From assembly GCF_004210375.1 (NCBI RefSeq), contig NC_134825.1, positions 67,509,558 through 67,573,557 on the forward strand: a stretch of 64,000 bases of DNA, given 5' to 3'. The notes under the pieces were generated by a model. It ran no database searches, had not been told where the DNA came from, and worked only from the letters and a program-made list of their open reading frames with translations. A program made the position numbers and the translations under genes. The stretch comes from Tachypleus tridentatus. Taxonomy: Eukaryota > Arthropoda > Merostomata > Xiphosura > Limulidae. Of this stretch, positions 60,667-64,000 are shown one piece after another (within the stretch, counting starts at the first letter, position 1; every line of letters starts with the position of its first letter).

Positions 60667-61060
60667 GTATATATGTTATTATTATTTGCAAATAAACTCT
60701 CAAATTTCATTTATTTTTCTTAAAACATATAACAGTAAATAAAAAAATATATATATAAAATAAAGATCTCTAGTACTTTCAGAGTTTTGAAGTTTTTTAT
60801 ATTTGTGCATTGCACTTGCCAGGCCTTGGAGAATTTTGCACATGAAGGAAGTAAAAGAAATATTTTCTTTAGGTTTTATATATGCATTTTGAAACAACAA
60901 AAAATTACAAGTTACTCTATCAATACTTCAAAATTCCACTGTAATTTATCATGTTTCCTAAGTAGACTGTATTTTGGTCTAAAAAATCGTGTTTCTGATC
61001 AGAATGTTTCCTTGATCATCACTCTTCAAACTCTTAACAGTTGTAATGGCTTTACCTGTG
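60667..61060 (+). repeat. interspersed repeat A, copy 2
   Basis: It shares with copy 1 ACAGTAAATAAAAA, GGAGAATTTTGCACATGAAG, AAATTCCACTGTAATTTATC and AGACTGTATTTTGGTCTAAA in order. It starts right after the Tc1 terminal repeat. Diverged. Confidence 0.6.
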
Positions 61061-62339
61061 TAAATACTTTAGAAAAACTGACAGGTTTACGTAGTTCAAA
61101 ATGAGCACTCTTGATTGGTTATAAGGATGCACCCAATGGATGTGGGCACAGGTGAAAAGTATTTTCACGCAAGAAAGAGGTGGGGAAAGCCACTGTGGTG
61201 GGTCTGCTGAATATAATGATATCTCAGTGAGTAGAAAAGATAGAAGATTGTTATTTTATATTCCAGTTTGTCAGTATTGGTAATGGGAGTTTCAAATTCA
61301 TTAAAAATTGTAGACTACATTTAATGATTCCCATCATACCATCTGAGCAAAAGCAGAAGACAGTGTACCATGTGACCCCAAAATATCACTATTTTAATTT
61401 TGTACTGAGAAATTATATAATGTATAATACTAAAAGTGGAATTATGAAATACGATTCAAACTTATGAACATAAATCCGTAAATGGTAGTTTTTGAAAATT
61501 TTGAAAAATATGATGACGTTCTCTGATTCCTATCGACAAATTATGGCAAGTGAATACTAATTTCAAGAGTAGAAAACAATCTATTGTTTTCTCGTTTACT
61601 GTTCTCTGGTTTAAGAAAAGTGAAATTCAAAAAATATTTTTTTAAATTTTACTATTGTGTGTGTTGTGTATTACAACTGAAATGTGGTTGAATTCTATAA
61701 AATACTGATCCACTAGAACAAAGTTAAAACAATTGCATCTTGTAAAGTCCTTTTTTATGCTATTAGATGCAGTAACATTAAAAGTGCAAATGCCTATGTG
61801 CATTTCCTGTAATGTTAGTCAGACACAACTAACAGGTTGTGGATCAAAGGCCATGTCATCTTATTTGTTGACTTGCATTCAACATTTTATTTAACTGCTG
61901 TTTTGTGAATTTATATCAGTAAGTTTGGAATCAAATTGTATATAATTCAAACTTCAATATTATATATGTGTTAATTTCTTAAGTTAAAAGTAAATATTAA
62001 AGGAACACACCTAAATGTAGATTTTAGTGGTATGTTGAATGCAGCACTGTTTAAAATTAGATGTTTGTGATGGCTAAATACAAAGTTTTTAGTTTCAAAC
62101 AAATTAGGATATCAAATTACTAATATTATCAAGTTATATTATAAAATAAGAACCTCATATATTTGTATTTTGCTGAGGTATGGCTTGTGTACCGAGTCAA
62201 ACACAGTGGTCCCATTTAACCTCTTTCCTTTTTCAAAAATGGTCCCTTAAATACACTTACTTCAGTATATAACGTGTGAATAACCAATCAACAGCTTAGA
62301 ATGTCCCCAGAATGGTTTTCTCAGCTATTTTAATCTGTG

Positions 62340-62840
62340 AAAAGGCTACCATGTTCATTTGATCCAAGATTTCAAGTGGGTAGGTTGTATCTTTAGTCTG
62401 CTTGAAGTTTCTATTTTTGAAAATCTAAATACATCTTAGTTACTAGCTTAATACATTATAGTGGAATTCTGTGGTATCAGTGTAGCTATTTATAATGTTT
62501 TGATTATTCATATATGTATAAAATCTAAAATCTACAATCAAAAGATTGTAGCAAGGAGAGAGAATTGTTTGATTTACTTCATGATTTATTGTTTTATATT
62601 TTAAGAAAAATGATTGATTTATTTCTAAACAGTAATAATCTGTATACATAGAAATAACATTTAATAATTGAAATGTGACTTTATATTACAATATACTAAT
62701 CTACTAAAATACAGCGAAGTTAGGGAAGACTAAAGGTCAGTTTTATATTACTGGATTCTTAACATGAGTGCATGTGCACCACACCAGTGCAAGTTATGTA
62801 ATGTTAGCTAGGCACGACTGGAAGGGCAGTATGATAAAAA
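62340..62840 (-). repeat. interspersed repeat A, copy 3, inverted
   Basis: On the minus strand: TGCCTAGCTAACATTACATA, GTAATATAAAACTGACCTTT, AGAATTCCACTATAATGTAT, ACAACCTACCCACTTGAAAT and CTTGGATCAAATGAACA, the same succession as copy 1. Confidence 0.7.
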
Positions 62841-64000
62841 TAATAAATGTGTATATATACATAACATTATGACACTTAAGCCACTTAAACTAATTATTTG
62901 TATTTTTGTATTATAATATATAATCATACTAGCTTGAAAAAAAGCATAATTTATATTTCCTAATTTTTTATGATGGTTACAAGGTGGGTCAAGTGACAGA
63001 TCCCCACACAGTTAGCTTTGCACTCAGACTATTTTCACAAACAACCTTTCAGTAAAAATATTTCATTAAGAAATCTAATCTTTTCTGTACAAAATACTTG
63101 ACAACTTTACTAAAAATCTATCAAATTGTGTAAAGATACACGTGCAATGTCAAATGTCATAATGCGAATACTTAATGTATGCAAATGTTTATACGAACTT
63201 GTGCATGTTATACCGAGCCTATTGCAAAAGGGTTAATGGCATTTTTCTTGAATTGTTAAGAGTGTGCAACTTTTGAAGAGAAAAAAAAATGTTCTAAATG
63301 ATAAAATTCTAGGAGAAAATCTACTTATTTTTTAATATCTTCTTGCTATCTAACATCCAACAAAATATCCACATGACTATAGCTTTTAGGATTTTGCAGT
63401 TATCAAACAACAAACAGTATTTTGTGCTAATTCAGTATGTATTAGGTTTAAAAAACAACACAAGATAGTGAAGAATGAAGATAATCACATGGTCAAATAG
63501 GCATAAAAATATTTGTTTATAGAGCATTAAAAATAATGTTTTGACCAGAAGATAACAAACATCAGTGATTAAACAGAACATTTGCTTGATGAAAACATAA
63601 TTAAGTCAAAATGTATTTGCCACATTGAGCACATCTAATTTAACATAACATCATTGCATTTCCAAAATGCAGATGTAACATGACTTTCAGGCTCAAATTA
63701 TCAATTGTTTATGTAATGTAACATGAAAAACATTTTACTGCTTTAAGCATCATAATAAAAAAGAAAAGAGGGAGAGACTTGGATGTATGTCCAAATGTCA
63801 CAGTAGATTGTTAACAAGGAAACAAAGAGTGAATTAGTCTTTTGTTAAGCCACACACTTCATTTGAGAATTTAAACATTGTTGACACTGTAAACTACTGT
63901 TAGCTGTTTAGTATCTGGGTGTCCTTATTATGTGTTTGTTACTGGGTTTTTGATACAGAAAGTATGCTGAAGTCTTAAAATGTTTGTTGCCATGTGCTCC
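62841..64000. other. YBX1 intron 4, nothing recognised
   Basis: AT-rich DNA to the window end. No exon continuing the Y-box protein, no RNA gene and no clear element. Confidence 0.5.

Noticed and set aside
1-64000. CRISPR arrays, operons, bacterial genes
   Set aside because: Spliced genes, polyadenylation-type signals and retroelements show eukaryotic nuclear DNA; no regularly spaced short repeats were seen.

Overview
The window is animal nuclear DNA: AT-rich, intron-rich and full of decayed retroelements. It carries three conserved protein genes. From the abundant tRNA-headed SINE family with a conserved central block, and the style of its LINE, Penelope-like and Ty3/Gypsy remnants, I infer a chelicerate, most likely a horseshoe crab. 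That assignment rests on recognition of repeat style and was not tested by a search.

Layout. Bases 1-15549 (+) hold the 3' part of a split ends (SPEN/SHARP) gene: a 10.5 kb low-complexity exon already open at base 1, a second 1.6 kb exon, and three short exons encoding the C-terminal SPOC domain. A 1.7 kb 3'UTR follows. Bases 23215-40715 (-) hold a complete four-coding-exon eIF5A gene (156 codons, hypusine lysine at position 50), convergent with SPEN. Its untranslated first exon and promoter are probably near 42 kb. Bases 53023-59526 (+) hold the first four coding exons of a Y-box protein gene (YBX1/yps): start codon plus the whole conserved part of the cold-shock domain. The rest of that gene lies beyond base 64000.

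Mobile DNA. The 11.7 kb second coding intron of eIF5A contains a decayed Jockey-like LINE (about 33.7-38.0 kb, -), with its endonuclease part lying downstream of its 3' end. The interval between eIF5A and YBX1 (42.7-52 kb) is a nest of old elements: a Ty3/Gypsy element with gag, protease, RNase H and integrase remnants between two diverged LTRs, a pair of inverted Penelope-like fragments in place of its reverse transcriptase, several SINEs with clear target-site duplications, and a LINE reverse-transcriptase fragment. YBX1 introns hold a Tc1 relic, a three-copy unclassified repeat and another three-copy repeat. Exonic SPEN sequence is free of elements.

The three genes are housekeeping or regulatory (nuclear transcriptional co-repression, translation, mRNA packaging) and nothing suggests they act as a unit. 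No new multi-gene system was found. The most informative observations concern the mobile DNA: a 3' tail shared by the LINE and two SINE families, a degenerate hammerhead-like core in the Penelope relic, the nested composite at 43-49 kb, and an apparent one-base frameshift inside the giant SPEN exon.
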